Part shown: in pieces, positions 17,164 through 27,042 of the stretch
Layout of the letters: each line of letters starts with the position of its first letter
Numbering within the stretch: the stretch's first letter is position 1
From: Aureimonas sp. AU20
Lineage (GTDB): Bacteria; Pseudomonadota; Alphaproteobacteria; Rhizobiales; Rhizobiaceae
Length of the DNA: 64,000 nt
NCBI RefSeq assembly: GCF_001442755.1
Contig: NZ_CP006367.1
Location: forward strand, 2,046,001 to 2,110,000
Reading direction: 5' to 3'
Program-made: the position numbers and the translations under genes
The notes under the pieces: generated by a model
The model's input: the letters and a program-made list of their open reading frames with translations, nothing else
Database searches by the model: none
What the model was told of the DNA's origin: nothing

Positions 17164-19272
17164 ATGGCTCGAACTGACACTGTCACCCGATTCGCCGGCG
17201 AAGACCAGCGCCGCCGCCAACTCGTGGAAGCGACGATCGACGCGCTGGCCGATGTCGGTTTCGCCGCTTCCAGCCTGTCCGAGATCGCCGGCCGGGCCGG
17301 CGTCGCCCCCTCGCTCGTCGCGCATTATTTCGGCGACAAGGAAGGTCTGCTCGAAGCCACGCTACGGCATCTGGCAAGCCGCGTCTCCGACAGCGCGCGG
17401 CTTCGCCTCGCCCGGGCGGAGGGTCCGAGAGAGCGCATCCAGGCGGTGATCGACGCCAATCTGGCGCCCGAGGAGTTCGACGCGCGGACGTGTTCCGTCT
17501 GGCTGGCCTTCTGGGGGCAGGTGCTCCATTCGCCGCGATTGAAGCGGGTCCAGCGCGTCTATCAGCGCCGCATGCTGTCGAACCTGCGCTACGACCTGAA
17601 AGCTTTGTGCACCGATGCCGACGCCCAGCGCATCGCCGTCTCCATCGCCGCCGTGATCGACGGGCTCTGGCTGCGTTCCACCCTGTCGGACGTCGGCGAG
17701 ACCGACAGTCTGGCGGCGCGTGCCATCGCCACGAGCTTTGCGGATTCGCAGATCGCCGGTGCCCGGCCGCGCAGCCCGGCGGAAAAGCCGAAACTGCCGC
17801 GCGCCCGGGGCGTGCGCGTCCTCACCAGTCATATCGGCGGCGACTATCTGCCGCTCGATCCCAATGCCGAAACCTTTGCCACGATCAACCCGGCGACCTC
17901 CGAGGTGCTGGCCGAGATCGTGATCGCCGGAGAGGCGGAGGTCGATAGCGCGGTCGCCCTGGCACGCGAGGCGCAGCGCGGCTGGGGCGCGATGACGGGC
18001 GCCGAGCGCGGCCGCATCCTCCAGCGCGTCGCCACGCGCCTTCGCGAACGCAACGGCGAACTGGCGCTCCTGGAAACCCGCGACACCGGCAAGCCCATCC
18101 AGGAGACGCAGGCCGTCGACGTCCTGTCGGGGGCGGACTGCATCGAATATTTCGCAGGTCTCGCGGCGGGCATCGCGGGCGAGCATGTCGATCTCGGGCC
18201 CCAGGCCTTCGGCTACACCCGCCGCGAGCCGCTCGGCGTCGTCGCCGGCATCGGCGCTTGGAACTACCCCCTGCAGATCGCGTGCTGGAAGGCCGCGCCC
18301 GCGCTGGCCGCCGGCAACAGCGTGATCTTCAAGCCGGCGGAGCTGACGCCTCTCACCGCGCTCAAGCTCGCCGAGATCATGGCCGAATGCGGCGTGCCGG
18401 CGGGCGTCTTCAATCTCGTGCAGGGCGACGGGCGCACCGGGCGCCTTCTGTCGCGCCATCCCGGCATCGCCAAGATTTCGCTGACCGGCGAGGTCGGCAC
18501 CGGCAAGAAGGTGATGGCCGACGCCAGCGCAACCCTGAAGCAGGTGACGCTGGAACTCGGCGGCAAGTCGCCGCTGATCGTCTTCGCGGACGCCGATCTG
18601 GACGACGCGGTGGGCGGCGCGATGCTGGCCAATTTCTACTCCGCCGGCGAGGTCTGTTCCAACGGCACGCGCGTCTTCGTGCACGAGGACGTGCGCGAGG
18701 TCTTCCTGGAGAAGCTGGCGGCGCGCACCCGCGCCATGGTGGTGGGGGACCCGACCGATCCGGCGACGCAGGTCGGCGCGCTGATCTCGGAAGCGCATAT
18801 GCACAAGGTCCTGTCCTATATCGAGGAAGGGCGGCGGGAGGGCGCGCGCCTCGTCGCAGGCGGCGAGCGCGTCGTCGAGGGGGCGCTCGGCAAAGGCTTC
18901 TTCGTGCGGCCGGCGATTTTCGACGCCTGTTCGGACGGAATGCGGATCGTGCGCGAGGAAATCTTCGGCCCGGTCATGACGGTCCTGTCCTTCCGCGACG
19001 AGGACGAGGTGATCGCCCGCGCCAACGACACGCGCTTCGGCCTCGCCGCCGGCGTCTTCACGCGCGATCTCGCGAGGGCGCACCGGACGGTGGCGTGCCT
19101 CGAAGCCGGCACGACTTGGATCAACACCTACAACATCACGCCGATCGAACTGCCCTTCGGCGGCACCAAGGAATCCGGCCTCGGCAGGGAGAATGGCCGC
19201 GCGGCGCTTCTGGTCCATACCGAGGCCAAGAGCGTCTACGTCAATCTCGGGCGCGTCGACGCGCCCTACTGA
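17164..19272 (+). CDS. betI-betB: BetI-BetB fusion: choline-responsive TetR repressor joined to betaine aldehyde dehydrogenase
   Basis: A single 702-codon frame encodes two normally separate proteins. Residues 1 to ~200 are a complete BetI: a TetR helix-turn-helix ([18 protein letters not shown]) followed by W-L-A-F-W-G-Q-V and R-R-M-L-S-N-L-R-Y. Residues ~215-702 are a complete betaine aldehyde dehydrogenase with G-A-W-N-Y-P, the general-base region L-E-L-G-G-K-S-P, and nucleophile C498 in G-E-V-C-S-N-G-T. A Pro/Arg/Lys-rich linker (about 199-216) joins them without a stop. BetB oxidises betaine aldehyde to glycine betaine; BetI represses bet/cho genes and is released by choline. An in-frame GTG at 17812 could start free BetB, but its ribosome site is poor. 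betA follows after 6 bases. Confidence 0.9.
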   Translation: MARTDTVTRFAGEDQRRRQLVEATIDALADVGFAASSLSEIAGRAGVAPSLVAHYFGDKEGLLEATLRHLASRVSDSARLRLARAEGPRERIQAVIDANLAPEEFDARTCSVWLAFWGQVLHSPRLKRVQRVYQRRMLSNLRYDLKALCTDADAQRIAVSIAAVIDGLWLRSTLSDVGETDSLAARAIATSFADSQIAGARPRSPAEKPKLPRARGVRVLTSHIGGDYLPLDPNAETFATINPATSEVLAEIVIAGEAEVDSAVALAREAQRGWGAMTGAERGRILQRVATRLRERNGELALLETRDTGKPIQETQAVDVLSGADCIEYFAGLAAGIAGEHVDLGPQAFGYTRREPLGVVAGIGAWNYPLQIACWKAAPALAAGNSVIFKPAELTPLTALKLAEIMAECGVPAGVFNLVQGDGRTGRLLSRHPGIAKISLTGEVGTGKKVMADASATLKQVTLELGGKSPLIVFADADLDDAVGGAMLANFYSAGEVCSNGTRVFVHEDVREVFLEKLAARTRAMVVGDPTDPATQVGALISEAHMHKVLSYIEEGRREGARLVAGGERVVEGALGKGFFVRPAIFDACSDGMRIVREEIFGPVMTVLSFRDEDEVIARANDTRFGLAAGVFTRDLARAHRTVACLEAGTTWINTYNITPIELPFGGTKESGLGRENGRAALLVHTEAKSVYVNLGRVDAPY

Positions 19273-19278
19273 TCGGGG

Positions 19279-20955
19279 ATGGCGATGGAGATCGAACAGT
19301 TCGATTACGTGATCGTCGGCGCCGGTTCGGCGGGCTGCGTGCTCGCCAATCGCCTCACCGAGGATGGCAAGAGCACGGTTCTGCTTCTCGAATTCGGCGG
19401 CTCCGACCGCTCGCTTCTGATCCAGATGCCGAGCGCGCTGTCGATCCCAATGAACATGAAGAAGTACAATTGGGGCTACGCGTCCGAGCCCGAGCCGCAT
19501 CTGGGCGGGCGCCGCATCAACTGCCCGCGCGGCAAGGTTCTGGGCGGCTCGTCCTCGATCAACGGCATGGTCTATGTCCGGGGCGCTCCCGCCGATTTCG
19601 ATCGTTGGGAACGCGAGGGGGCAACGGGATGGAGCTATCCCGACGTTCTCCCGTATTTCCGCAAGGCTGAGCACCGCCGCGTCGGCGGCGATCCCTATCG
19701 CGGCGACGAGGGTGCGCTGCACACGACCTATGGCACGCTGGAGAATCCGCTCTACGAGGCCTTCGTGGAGGCGGCGGGGCAGGCCGGCCATGCGCTGAAC
19801 CAAGACATCAACGGCGCGACGCAGGAAGGCTTCGGCCGGATGGACATGACGGTTCACGAGGGCCGCCGCTGGTCCACCGCCAACGCCTATCTCAAACCCG
19901 CGCTGGGGCGGTCCAACCTGAAGGTGGAAATTCACGCGCTGGTGGAGCGCATCCTGTTCGACGGGCGGAGCGCGTCCGGCGTCGCCTATCGCGTGGGCGG
20001 CACGGAGCGGCGGGCGCTCGCCCGGCGCGAGGTGATCCTGTCGGCCGGCTCCATCAACTCGCCCAAGCTCTTGAAGCTGTCCGGCGTCGGGCCGCGGGCG
20101 GAGCTCAGCCGGCACGGAATCGAGGTCGTGGCGGATCGATCGGGGGTCGGCGAGAACCTGCAGGACCATCTGGAATTCTATTTCCAGGTCGCCTGCCAAC
20201 TGCCGATCACGCTCTTCTCCTCCATGACGCCCTTCGCCAAGGGGGCGATTGGGGCGCGCTGGCTCTTCACCAAGAAGGGGCTGGGGGCGACCAACCATTT
20301 CGAGAGCTGCGGCTTCATTCGCTCGCGGCCCGAGGTCGAGCACGCCGACATTCAGTATCACTTCCTGCCGCTGGCCGTGACCTATGACGGGCGCGGACTT
20401 GCCTCCGAGCACGGGTTCCAGGCCCATGTCGGGCCGATGCGCTCGAAATCGCGCGGCCATGTCCAGTTGGCGTCGGCCGATCCGGCCGCGCCGCCGAGCA
20501 TCCTGTTCAACTATATGAGCCATCCCGACGACTGGGCGGAGATGAGAGCCTGCGTGCGGCTGACGCGCCAGATCTTTGCCCAGCCCGCCTTCGATCGTTA
20601 TCGCGGCCGGGAGATCCAGCCGGGCGATGCGGTTCAGACCGACGCCGAGATCGACGCCTTCATCACCGAGCATGTGGAAAGCGCCTATCACCCGTCCTGC
20701 TCCTGCCGTATGGGCGCGGCGGAGGATGCGCTGGCGGTGGTCGATCCGCAGACGCGGGTGATCGGCGTCGACAGACTGCGCGTCGTCGATTCCTCGATCA
20801 TGCCCTCGATCACCACCGGCAATCTCAACGCGCCGACCATCATGATCGCGGAAAAGGCCGCCGACATCATTCGCGACCGCGCGGCCCTTCCGCGCGCCGA
20901 CGTGCCGTACCAGCGCGTCGCCTATCTGCCCGCGCCGGCGCAAGGGGTGATGTAG
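19279..20955 (+). CDS. betA: choline dehydrogenase BetA
   Basis: A 558-residue GMC-family flavoenzyme, membrane-associated, oxidising choline to betaine aldehyde. The N-terminal FAD motif is [15 protein letters not shown] signatures are present at [14 protein letters not shown] and [11 protein letters not shown]. The active-site histidine is in [12 protein letters not shown], and the C-terminal N-L-N-A-P-T segment is intact. ATG 19279 is given; ATG 19285 has a better-spaced GGGG site and may be the true start. It lies 6 bases after betI-betB, so the two are cotranscribed. No betC (choline sulfatase) gene is present, unlike in the Sinorhizobium betICBA operon. Confidence 0.93.
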   Translation: MAMEIEQFDYVIVGAGSAGCVLANRLTEDGKSTVLLLEFGGSDRSLLIQMPSALSIPMNMKKYNWGYASEPEPHLGGRRINCPRGKVLGGSSSINGMVYVRGAPADFDRWEREGATGWSYPDVLPYFRKAEHRRVGGDPYRGDEGALHTTYGTLENPLYEAFVEAAGQAGHALNQDINGATQEGFGRMDMTVHEGRRWSTANAYLKPALGRSNLKVEIHALVERILFDGRSASGVAYRVGGTERRALARREVILSAGSINSPKLLKLSGVGPRAELSRHGIEVVADRSGVGENLQDHLEFYFQVACQLPITLFSSMTPFAKGAIGARWLFTKKGLGATNHFESCGFIRSRPEVEHADIQYHFLPLAVTYDGRGLASEHGFQAHVGPMRSKSRGHVQLASADPAAPPSILFNYMSHPDDWAEMRACVRLTRQIFAQPAFDRYRGREIQPGDAVQTDAEIDAFITEHVESAYHPSCSCRMGAAEDALAVVDPQTRVIGVDRLRVVDSSIMPSITTGNLNAPTIMIAEKAADIIRDRAALPRADVPYQRVAYLPAPAQGVM

Positions 20956-20969
20956 GCCGACGCTTGTGG

Positions 20970-20996
20970 TGCCGGCGACGGTCCTTCGCGCCGGCA
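20970..20996. terminator. hairpin between betA and etfB
   Basis: TGCCGGCG (20970-20977) pairs with CGCCGGCA (20989-20996) across an 11-base loop in the convergent gap after betA. There is no U-run. It may help end both the betA and the opposing etfB transcripts. Confidence 0.45.
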
Positions 20997-21091
20997 GCAA
21001 ACTTCATGATGCTCGATGTGCATCACCGACGAGTCATTGAGAAACAGGCCGCCGCATCGGGTTCACGCGGAGGCTCGAATCGTCGTGAACT

Positions 21092-21862
21092 TCAGGCCCT
21101 CGTCCGCTTGGCCGGCACGGCGCCGATGGCCCGTAGATGGTCGAGAATGGCCCGGGCGGCCATTTCGGGGTCGGGATCGACTAGCTTTTGACCCCCTTTA
21201 GCAGACGTTGTTTCGGTCGCGGCGCGCAGGCGATCGGCCGCGCTGCCTCCTGCCGCGACGGCCTTCACCTTGGCGCGAAGGCGCATCAGGCGCTCCACCG
21301 GGCGCTCCTCGGTAGCGGTCGTCGTCACCGCGTCCCGCGTTTCGATCCGACCCCGACGCTCCTGCGCGAACGCATAGGCGCGCGCGGCCGGAGCGGCGGG
21401 ATGGAGCGTGAGGACGAGCGGTCCGCTCTGGCGGGTCATCAGGCGTTCGCCCTTGGGAAGCGCGCTCGCCACCTCGAACCCGTCCGATGTCGGCCGCAGA
21501 TCGACCGCATCGGCTAAAATTGGCATGTCGAGCGCCTCGGCCAGCCGATAGGGCACGAGCCCCGTCTCGTCGCCGCCGACCGAGCGAGGCCCTGCCAAGA
21601 CGAGGTCGGGCTGAAACCGGGCGAGTTCGGCGCCGAGCACCGGCACGGGATCGGCGCCCTCGGGCAAGGGCAGATGCACCAGACGCTGCAGACCGTGGCC
21701 GAGCGCGGCGCGCGCGGCGTCAAGGTTCGGCCCGGCATGAAAGCCGAAGAGTTCGCCCCTCAGTTCCAGACCCAGCGTCACGGCCTGCGCTTCCACGCGG
21801 GAGAGGGCGGGCTGGCCGGAAACGGGGTGCAGGCTCGCGGACAGAAGCACGGCGATCCTCAT
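21092..21862 (-). CDS. etfB: electron transfer flavoprotein beta subunit (dimethylglycine pathway)
   Basis: A 256-residue ETF beta-type protein. Family features are the N-terminal beta-strand with L-S-A-S, the L-V-L-A-G-P-R-S-V-G-G-D-E-T-G nucleotide-site segment and L-A-E-A-L-D-M-P. With EtfA it should carry electrons from the dimethylglycine demethylase DgcAB to the respiratory chain, as the etfAB genes next to dgcAB do in Pseudomonas. ATG 21862 overlaps the etfA stop by 4 bases (ATGA). It is the last gene of the leftward betaine operon. Confidence 0.87.
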   Translation of the reverse strand: MRIAVLLSASLHPVSGQPALSRVEAQAVTLGLELRGELFGFHAGPNLDAARAALGHGLQRLVHLPLPEGADPVPVLGAELARFQPDLVLAGPRSVGGDETGLVPYRLAEALDMPILADAVDLRPTSDGFEVASALPKGERLMTRQSGPLVLTLHPAAPAARAYAFAQERRGRIETRDAVTTTATEERPVERLMRLRAKVKAVAAGGSAADRLRAATETTSAKGGQKLVDPDPEMAARAILDHLRAIGAVPAKRTRA

Positions 21863-23025
21863 GCGTCCTCCTCCAGAAGCCGCAGCAGCGCCGCCATCAC
21901 GGGATGGGCGTCCGCCACGATGGAAAGCTCCGCGCGCTCCACCATGGCGGCGTGCAGATCGGTGTTGACGGCCAGGACATGGGCGCAGCCGGCAATGCCC
22001 TGGAGATGCTGCGGCGCGCCGGCAATGCCGAAGGCGAGGTAGCAATCGGCGGCGAGCACCGTTCCGGACGCTCCGACCTGCGCGGCGCGAGGCATGTCAC
22101 CGCTGTCGCAGACCACGCGGCTTGCGCCCGGCGTGCCGCCGAGCGCCTGCGCCAACGCGCGGAACAGGTCGAAATCCCGGATGCCGTTGCCGACGGAGAC
22201 GACGAAGTCGGAATCGGCAAGGGCGAGCGAGCCGCGCGCCGGCCGCACCCGCTCCACCGTGCGATGGGACGGCGGAAGGTCGGGCATGGCGACCACCTTG
22301 CCCTCGCGCGGCCCCTCCGCCCGAAGCGGCACCATGTCGGGCACCAGGGTCAGGAGAGCGGGAAGCTCGGCACGCTCCTGATCGACCTTTCGGCCCCGCA
22401 CGGCACGCATGAGCCCGCGCGCCCCGATCTGCTCGACGCCGGGAAAGAAGGGCAGCGCGAAGTGGGCGGCCAGGCGCCGGGCGAGATCGCCGCCCGCCGG
22501 CGTCTCGGCCAGCACGAGATGGGGCAGAGCAAGCGAGCGGTGCAGCGCGGCGACCTGTTCGAAGCGATCGGCCGGATGGGGCGTCGGGGCAAGGATCACG
22601 ACACGGTCCGCTCCGGCGGCCCCGGCCTCCGGTGCCTCGCGGTCGATCGCCAACACCACGCCGCCCGCCTTGCCGGCGGCCAGACGCGCGGCGGCCAGAA
22701 GCTGGCGGTCGAGCATGGTAAGCGGACCGGAGCCGGGATCGGCGACCACGAGAATGCGCAGCGCCGCATCGTCCACCACGATCGCAGCCGGCGCGGCTTC
22801 GGGCGCGGAGACGAGCGGAACCTGCGCGGCGAAGGCGATCGGCGCATGCTGCTGCCGGTCGAGCCGAAGGCGAGGCTCGCGCCGCGCGATCTGAGCCCCC
22901 GCTTCCGCGCGCGGGTCGCGGCGCGGACGCCCGATCCGCTGGGTCCAGTCGTAGCGGGGACGGGGGCTGCTCGCGGCCAGGAGATGGGTCGCGCGCTCAG
23001 CGCGAGGGTCACGGCGTGCGCGCAT
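21859..23025 (-). CDS. etfA: electron transfer flavoprotein alpha subunit (dimethylglycine pathway)
   Basis: A 388-residue ETF alpha-type protein. The N-terminal ~70 residues are Arg/Pro-rich and poorly conserved. The C-terminal part carries the FAD-binding region (V-S-V-G-N-G-I-R-D-F-D-L-F and Q-V-G-A-S-G-T-V-L, I-A-G-A-P-Q-H-L-Q-G-I-A-G). It is longer than a housekeeping EtfA (~310), as is usual for the dgc-linked subfamily. ATG 23025 shares one base with the dgcB stop. No housekeeping ETF is nearby, so dedication to dimethylglycine/sarcosine oxidation is inferred from context. Confidence 0.86.
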   Translation of the reverse strand: MRARRDPRAERATHLLAASSPRPRYDWTQRIGRPRRDPRAEAGAQIARREPRLRLDRQQHAPIAFAAQVPLVSAPEAAPAAIVVDDAALRILVVADPGSGPLTMLDRQLLAAARLAAGKAGGVVLAIDREAPEAGAAGADRVVILAPTPHPADRFEQVAALHRSLALPHLVLAETPAGGDLARRLAAHFALPFFPGVEQIGARGLMRAVRGRKVDQERAELPALLTLVPDMVPLRAEGPREGKVVAMPDLPPSHRTVERVRPARGSLALADSDFVVSVGNGIRDFDLFRALAQALGGTPGASRVVCDSGDMPRAAQVGASGTVLAADCYLAFGIAGAPQHLQGIAGCAHVLAVNTDLHAAMVERAELSIVADAHPVMAALLRLLEEDA

Positions 23026-24953
23026 CAGGCAAGCTCCGAAAGGCGCGCGCCTATCTGCATGGCCGGCGTCGCGTCAGCGGTGTCGAGGGCGCGCAGCACG
23101 AGTTCGGCGATGTCCAACACGTCCGGCCTTTCGCCGACGACGCCTTCCAGCATGGCCGTGCATTGCGGGCAGGCGACCGCGACGAGGGCGGCACCGGTCT
23201 CCTTTGCTTGCCCCATGCGAAGATCGGGAATGCGCCGCTCGCCCGCCACGTCCGTCACCGGCGCGCCGCCGCCGCCGCCGCAGCACATGGAGCGCTTGCC
23301 CGAGCGCGCCATCTCGCGCCGCTCCAGGCCGAGCCGGTCGAGCAGCCGACGCGGCGCGTCGAACTCGCCATTGTAGCGGCCGAGATAGCAGGGGTCGTGA
23401 TAGGTGACGATTTGCGGCGCCTGCGCGCGCAGCCGCAGCCGCCCCGTCGCCGCGAGTTCATCCAGAAAGGCGGTGTGGTGAACCACGTCGTACTGGCCGC
23501 CGAAGGCGGAATATTCGTTGCGCAGAACATGCAGAGAGTGCGGATCGGCCGTCACGATTCGCCGGAAGCGATAGCGCGAAAGCGTTTCGACGTTCAGCCG
23601 TGCCAGCCGCTGGAAGCTCGCCTCGTCTCCCAGCCGGCGAGCGAGATCGCCGCAATCGCGCTCCTCCGCTCCGAGAATGGCGAAGTCCACATTGGCCGCC
23701 TGAAGAAGCTGGACCAAGGCACGCAAGGTCCGGCCCGTCCGCAGATCGAACGCGTTGGTGCCGAGCCAGAGCAGGATCTCGGCCTCGCCCTTGGCGGCCA
23801 TCACGGGCACCGGCAAACCGGCGGCGAAGTCCGCGCGCGCGCTGAGCGGCGCGCCGCCCGGCTCGTCGGCGCCGCGAAGGTCGAGAAGCGCCTGTTCCGC
23901 CTTGAGCGGCACGGCGCCCTGTTCCAGCGTCTGGAAGCGACGCAGATCGACGATCGCATCGACATGCTCGATCATCATAGGGCATTCCTCCACGCAGGCG
24001 CGGCAGGTGGTGCAGCTCCACAGCGTGTCGGGATGGATCAAGGCGCCTTCGCCGATAATCGGCTGGTGAAAGCCGCTGACGCCGGCCACGGGCCGGGCCT
24101 GGGGATAGTCGCTGCCGGCATAGGCCGGGTTGCCGCCGGGCGTCATCGCGCTGGCGAGATCCTGCACGAGGCGCTTGGGGTTAAGCGGCTGGCCGGCGGC
24201 GAAGGCCGGGCAAGCGGCCTCGCAGCGGCCGCACTGGATGCAGGCGTCGAGGCCGAGAAGCCGGTTCCAGGCGAGATCGGCTGGGGCCTCCACGCCGAGC
24301 TTGGGCGCTTCGAGATCGAGCGGCCGGAGCGCAGTCTCCTGGCGTCCTTCGAACCGGCCGGGGCGGGGATGGGCGGCAAGATGCAGGGCGCCGGTCACCG
24401 CATGGCGCATCGGCCCGCCACCGGTCTGCCAGGCAAGGCCGAGACCGCCCGCCACCGCAAGCAGCAGGCCAAGAGCGAAAAGAGCCGTGGGGAGGGCGAG
24501 CGCGAGGCTCCCGGCGGTGAGGGCACCGCCGGTGGCATAGGCGAGAAGCAGAAACGGCAAGACCTGAAAGGCGCCGCCGGAAAGCCGCTTCGGCTTGGTC
24601 GGCACGCGCCGGGCGCCGACGGCGAGCGCCCCGGCGAGCATGGCAATAAAGAGCAGCGCGACGACGCCCCAGAACAGGCGGGACGCACCCAGCGGCGGCA
24701 CGAGGCCGAGAAGCGCTAGACCCGTCGCGCCCAGCAGCCCGCCCGCGACGGCCGCGTGCATTCGGGCGGCGTAGGGATCGCGCGCCACGACATGATGAAC
24801 GTCCACGAGATAACGGCGCGGCACGGCGGCGAGGCCTTGGGGCCAGTTCACACGCCCCGGGGCGCCCGCGCGCCAGAGGCGGATGCGGGGCGCGAGGCGA
24901 ACGAGCGCCACGGCGACCATGACAAGAGCGAGAAGCGGAAGGGCGAGGCTCAT
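23025..24953 (-). CDS. dgcB: dimethylglycine catabolism membrane iron-sulfur protein DgcB
   Basis: A 642-residue membrane-anchored Fe-S oxidoreductase. Residues 1-175 contain about five hydrophobic segments. Two [4Fe-4S] motifs follow: C238-C241-C244-C248 (C-I-Q-C-G-R-C-E-A-A-C-P) and C314-C317-C320-C324 (C-T-T-C-R-A-C-V-E-E-C-P). CCG-type domains end with S-M-C-C-G-G-G-G-G. In pseudomonads DgcB pairs with DgcA for dimethylglycine demethylation, passing electrons toward quinone/ETF. ATG 24953 has a GGGGAG site upstream; in-frame sequence further upstream overlaps dgcA antilogically and is not DgcB-like. Confidence 0.88.
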   Translation of the reverse strand: MSLALPLLALVMVAVALVRLAPRIRLWRAGAPGRVNWPQGLAAVPRRYLVDVHHVVARDPYAARMHAAVAGGLLGATGLALLGLVPPLGASRLFWGVVALLFIAMLAGALAVGARRVPTKPKRLSGGAFQVLPFLLLAYATGGALTAGSLALALPTALFALGLLLAVAGGLGLAWQTGGGPMRHAVTGALHLAAHPRPGRFEGRQETALRPLDLEAPKLGVEAPADLAWNRLLGLDACIQCGRCEAACPAFAAGQPLNPKRLVQDLASAMTPGGNPAYAGSDYPQARPVAGVSGFHQPIIGEGALIHPDTLWSCTTCRACVEECPMMIEHVDAIVDLRRFQTLEQGAVPLKAEQALLDLRGADEPGGAPLSARADFAAGLPVPVMAAKGEAEILLWLGTNAFDLRTGRTLRALVQLLQAANVDFAILGAEERDCGDLARRLGDEASFQRLARLNVETLSRYRFRRIVTADPHSLHVLRNEYSAFGGQYDVVHHTAFLDELAATGRLRLRAQAPQIVTYHDPCYLGRYNGEFDAPRRLLDRLGLERREMARSGKRSMCCGGGGGAPVTDVAGERRIPDLRMGQAKETGAALVAVACPQCTAMLEGVVGERPDVLDIAELVLRALDTADATPAMQIGARLSELA

Positions 24954-24999
24954 TCTTCGGCTCCCCTGGCGCCGGCGCGGCGGGCGGCGCGGCCCATGG

Positions 25000-27042
25000 T
25001 CAGAGATCCTTGCAGAGGCGTAGGGCGTCGTAGAGCGCGGCGTGGATGTTGCGGCCCGCCACCGCGTCGCCCAGCCGGTAGAGCTGGAAGCCCTCGCCGC
25101 CATTGGGCTGCGGCCGACCCTCCACCAGCGCCTCCTGGTCGATCTGGCCGTGATTGGCCGACTGCGCCTTCAGGTCGAAGTAGAGCCTGTCCACCGGCAG
25201 CGTGCCGTAGTCCACCACGACACGGTCCACGACGCGCTCTTCTTCCGCGTCGGTATGCGTGTTGCGCAGGGCCGCCACCAGCCGGTTGCCCTCGGGATAG
25301 ACCTCGATCAGCTCCATGTTGGGCGTCATCACCACGCCGAGCTTGTAGAGCTCACGGATATGGATCGGCTGGTTGGTGGTGCCGATCTCCTCGCCGATCA
25401 TCCGGTCATGCGTGGCGATCTCGACCAGGCAGCCGCGCTTGGCCATGAACTCGGCCGTCGAGGACGCGTTGTGCTGGCCCTGCTCGTCATAGAGAAGGAT
25501 CGAGCCGGTCGGCTCCACCTTGCCGGTGAGCACGTCCCAGGTCGAGATCGCGTGCTCCTCCGCACCCTTGGCATGGCCGAGATTGGGGAGGCCGCCGGTC
25601 GCGACGATCACCACGTCCGGCCGCTCGGCCAGAACGGCCGCCTCCGTCGCCTCTGTCCCGAGCCGGATATCGACGCCGAGCTTGGCCACCTGCGCGCCGA
25701 GCCAACGCGGAATGCCCGACAAGGCTTCGCGCCAAGTGCCCTTGGCCGCGATGGCGATCTGCCCGCCGAGGCTTGCCTGCTTTTCGAACAGGACGACGCG
25801 GTGCCCGCGCTCGGCCGAAACGCGCGCCGCCTCCAAGCCCGCCGGGCCGCCGCCGATCACGACCACGGTCTTATGCCGCCCGTCGGTCTTCGGAATGACG
25901 TGCGGCATCTTGGCCTCGCGGCCGGTCGCCGCGTTCTGGAGGCAGAGCGCGTCGCCGCCGACATAGATGCGGTCGATGCAGTAGCCCGCGCCCACGCATT
26001 GGCGGATGTCGTCGGCGCGCCCTTCCTGCAGCTTCTTGACGAGATGCGGATCGGCGATGTGCGCGCGCGTCATCGCCACCATGTCCACATGCCCTTCATG
26101 GACGGCGCGGGCGGCGGTGGCGAGGTCGGTCACGCGCTGCGCGTGGAAGACGGGAACGTCCACTTCGCGCTTCACCGCGCTCGGCAGGAACAGGAAGGGC
26201 GCGACGGGGAAGCTCATGTTGGGAAGCGAGATCGCGTGGGCGATGTGGTCGCGCGCCTGGCCGCCGATGATGTTCAGGAAGTCGACGAGCCCACGCCGGG
26301 AATATTCGGCGGCGATCGTCAGGAGATCGTCCTGCGACAGGCCATCAGCCACCATCTCGTCGCCTGACATGCGGATGCCGATCAGGAAGTCTTCGCCCGC
26401 GGCCTCGCGCATGGCTTCCAGCACCTCGATGCCGAAGCGCATCCGGTTCTCCAGCGAGCCACCATATTCGTCGGTGCGCCTGTTCACGGAGGGCGACCAG
26501 AACTGGTCCACGAGATGGCCATGCGCGGCGGAGATCTCGCAGCCGTCGAGCTGCCCCTCGCGCGCCCGCCGCGCAGCGTTCGCGAAGCCGCGCACGACGC
26601 GCTGGATGTCTTCCTTCTCCATCTCCTTGGGCGTGGAGCGCGAGGCCGGCTCGCGGCGCACGGAAGGCGCGATGGTCGGCATCCAGTTGTCGGTGTTGTC
26701 CTTGGTGCGCCGGCCCATATGCGTCAGCTGAATCATCAGCTTGGCGCCGTGCCGGTGGATGCGCTCGGCGAACTGTTGGAAGTGCGGCACGACGCTGTCG
26801 TCGGTCAGCGAGATCTGCGCCCAGGGCGTCGCCGGGCTGTCGATCGCCACGGAGGAGGAGCCGCCGAACATGGTGAGCCCGATGCCGCCCTTGGCCTTTT
26901 CCTCGTGATAGAGCTGGTAGCGCTCCTGCGGCTTGCCGTCCGACCCGTAGCCCGGCGCGTGGCTGGTGGACATGACGCGGTTGCGGAAGGTCACGCCCCG
27001 GATCGTCAGCGGTTTCAGAAGCGCTTCGGCGTGAGCGATCAT
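25000..27042 (-). CDS. dgcA: dimethylglycine demethylase DgcA (NADH:flavin oxidoreductase family)
   Basis: A 680-residue trimethylamine-dehydrogenase-like flavoprotein converting dimethylglycine to sarcosine. An FMN TIM barrel covers residues 1 to ~340 (R-N-R-V-M-S-T-S-H-A and A-A-H-G-H-L-V-D-Q-F-W-S-P). Then comes a cysteine motif, and an FAD/NAD-type domain from ~385 (V-V-V-I-G-G-G-P-A-G-L-E-A-A). In the cluster region only C349, C355 and C367 are present; the position equivalent to the second cysteine of trimethylamine dehydrogenase is A352. ATG 27042 overlaps the gbdR stop by 4 bases. The longer open frame upstream is the shadow of gbdR. Confidence 0.9.
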   Translation of the reverse strand: MIAHAEALLKPLTIRGVTFRNRVMSTSHAPGYGSDGKPQERYQLYHEEKAKGGIGLTMFGGSSSVAIDSPATPWAQISLTDDSVVPHFQQFAERIHRHGAKLMIQLTHMGRRTKDNTDNWMPTIAPSVRREPASRSTPKEMEKEDIQRVVRGFANAARRAREGQLDGCEISAAHGHLVDQFWSPSVNRRTDEYGGSLENRMRFGIEVLEAMREAAGEDFLIGIRMSGDEMVADGLSQDDLLTIAAEYSRRGLVDFLNIIGGQARDHIAHAISLPNMSFPVAPFLFLPSAVKREVDVPVFHAQRVTDLATAARAVHEGHVDMVAMTRAHIADPHLVKKLQEGRADDIRQCVGAGYCIDRIYVGGDALCLQNAATGREAKMPHVIPKTDGRHKTVVVIGGGPAGLEAARVSAERGHRVVLFEKQASLGGQIAIAAKGTWREALSGIPRWLGAQVAKLGVDIRLGTEATEAAVLAERPDVVIVATGGLPNLGHAKGAEEHAISTWDVLTGKVEPTGSILLYDEQGQHNASSTAEFMAKRGCLVEIATHDRMIGEEIGTTNQPIHIRELYKLGVVMTPNMELIEVYPEGNRLVAALRNTHTDAEEERVVDRVVVDYGTLPVDRLYFDLKAQSANHGQIDQEALVEGRPQPNGGEGFQLYRLGDAVAGRNIHAALYDALRLCKDL

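Noticed and set aside
17362..21000. A 1212-residue antisense open frame over betI-betB and betA
   Set aside because: Composition is Arg/Ala/Gly-rich with no domain, and it is the complement of two well-supported genes. Long antisense frames are common at this GC content.
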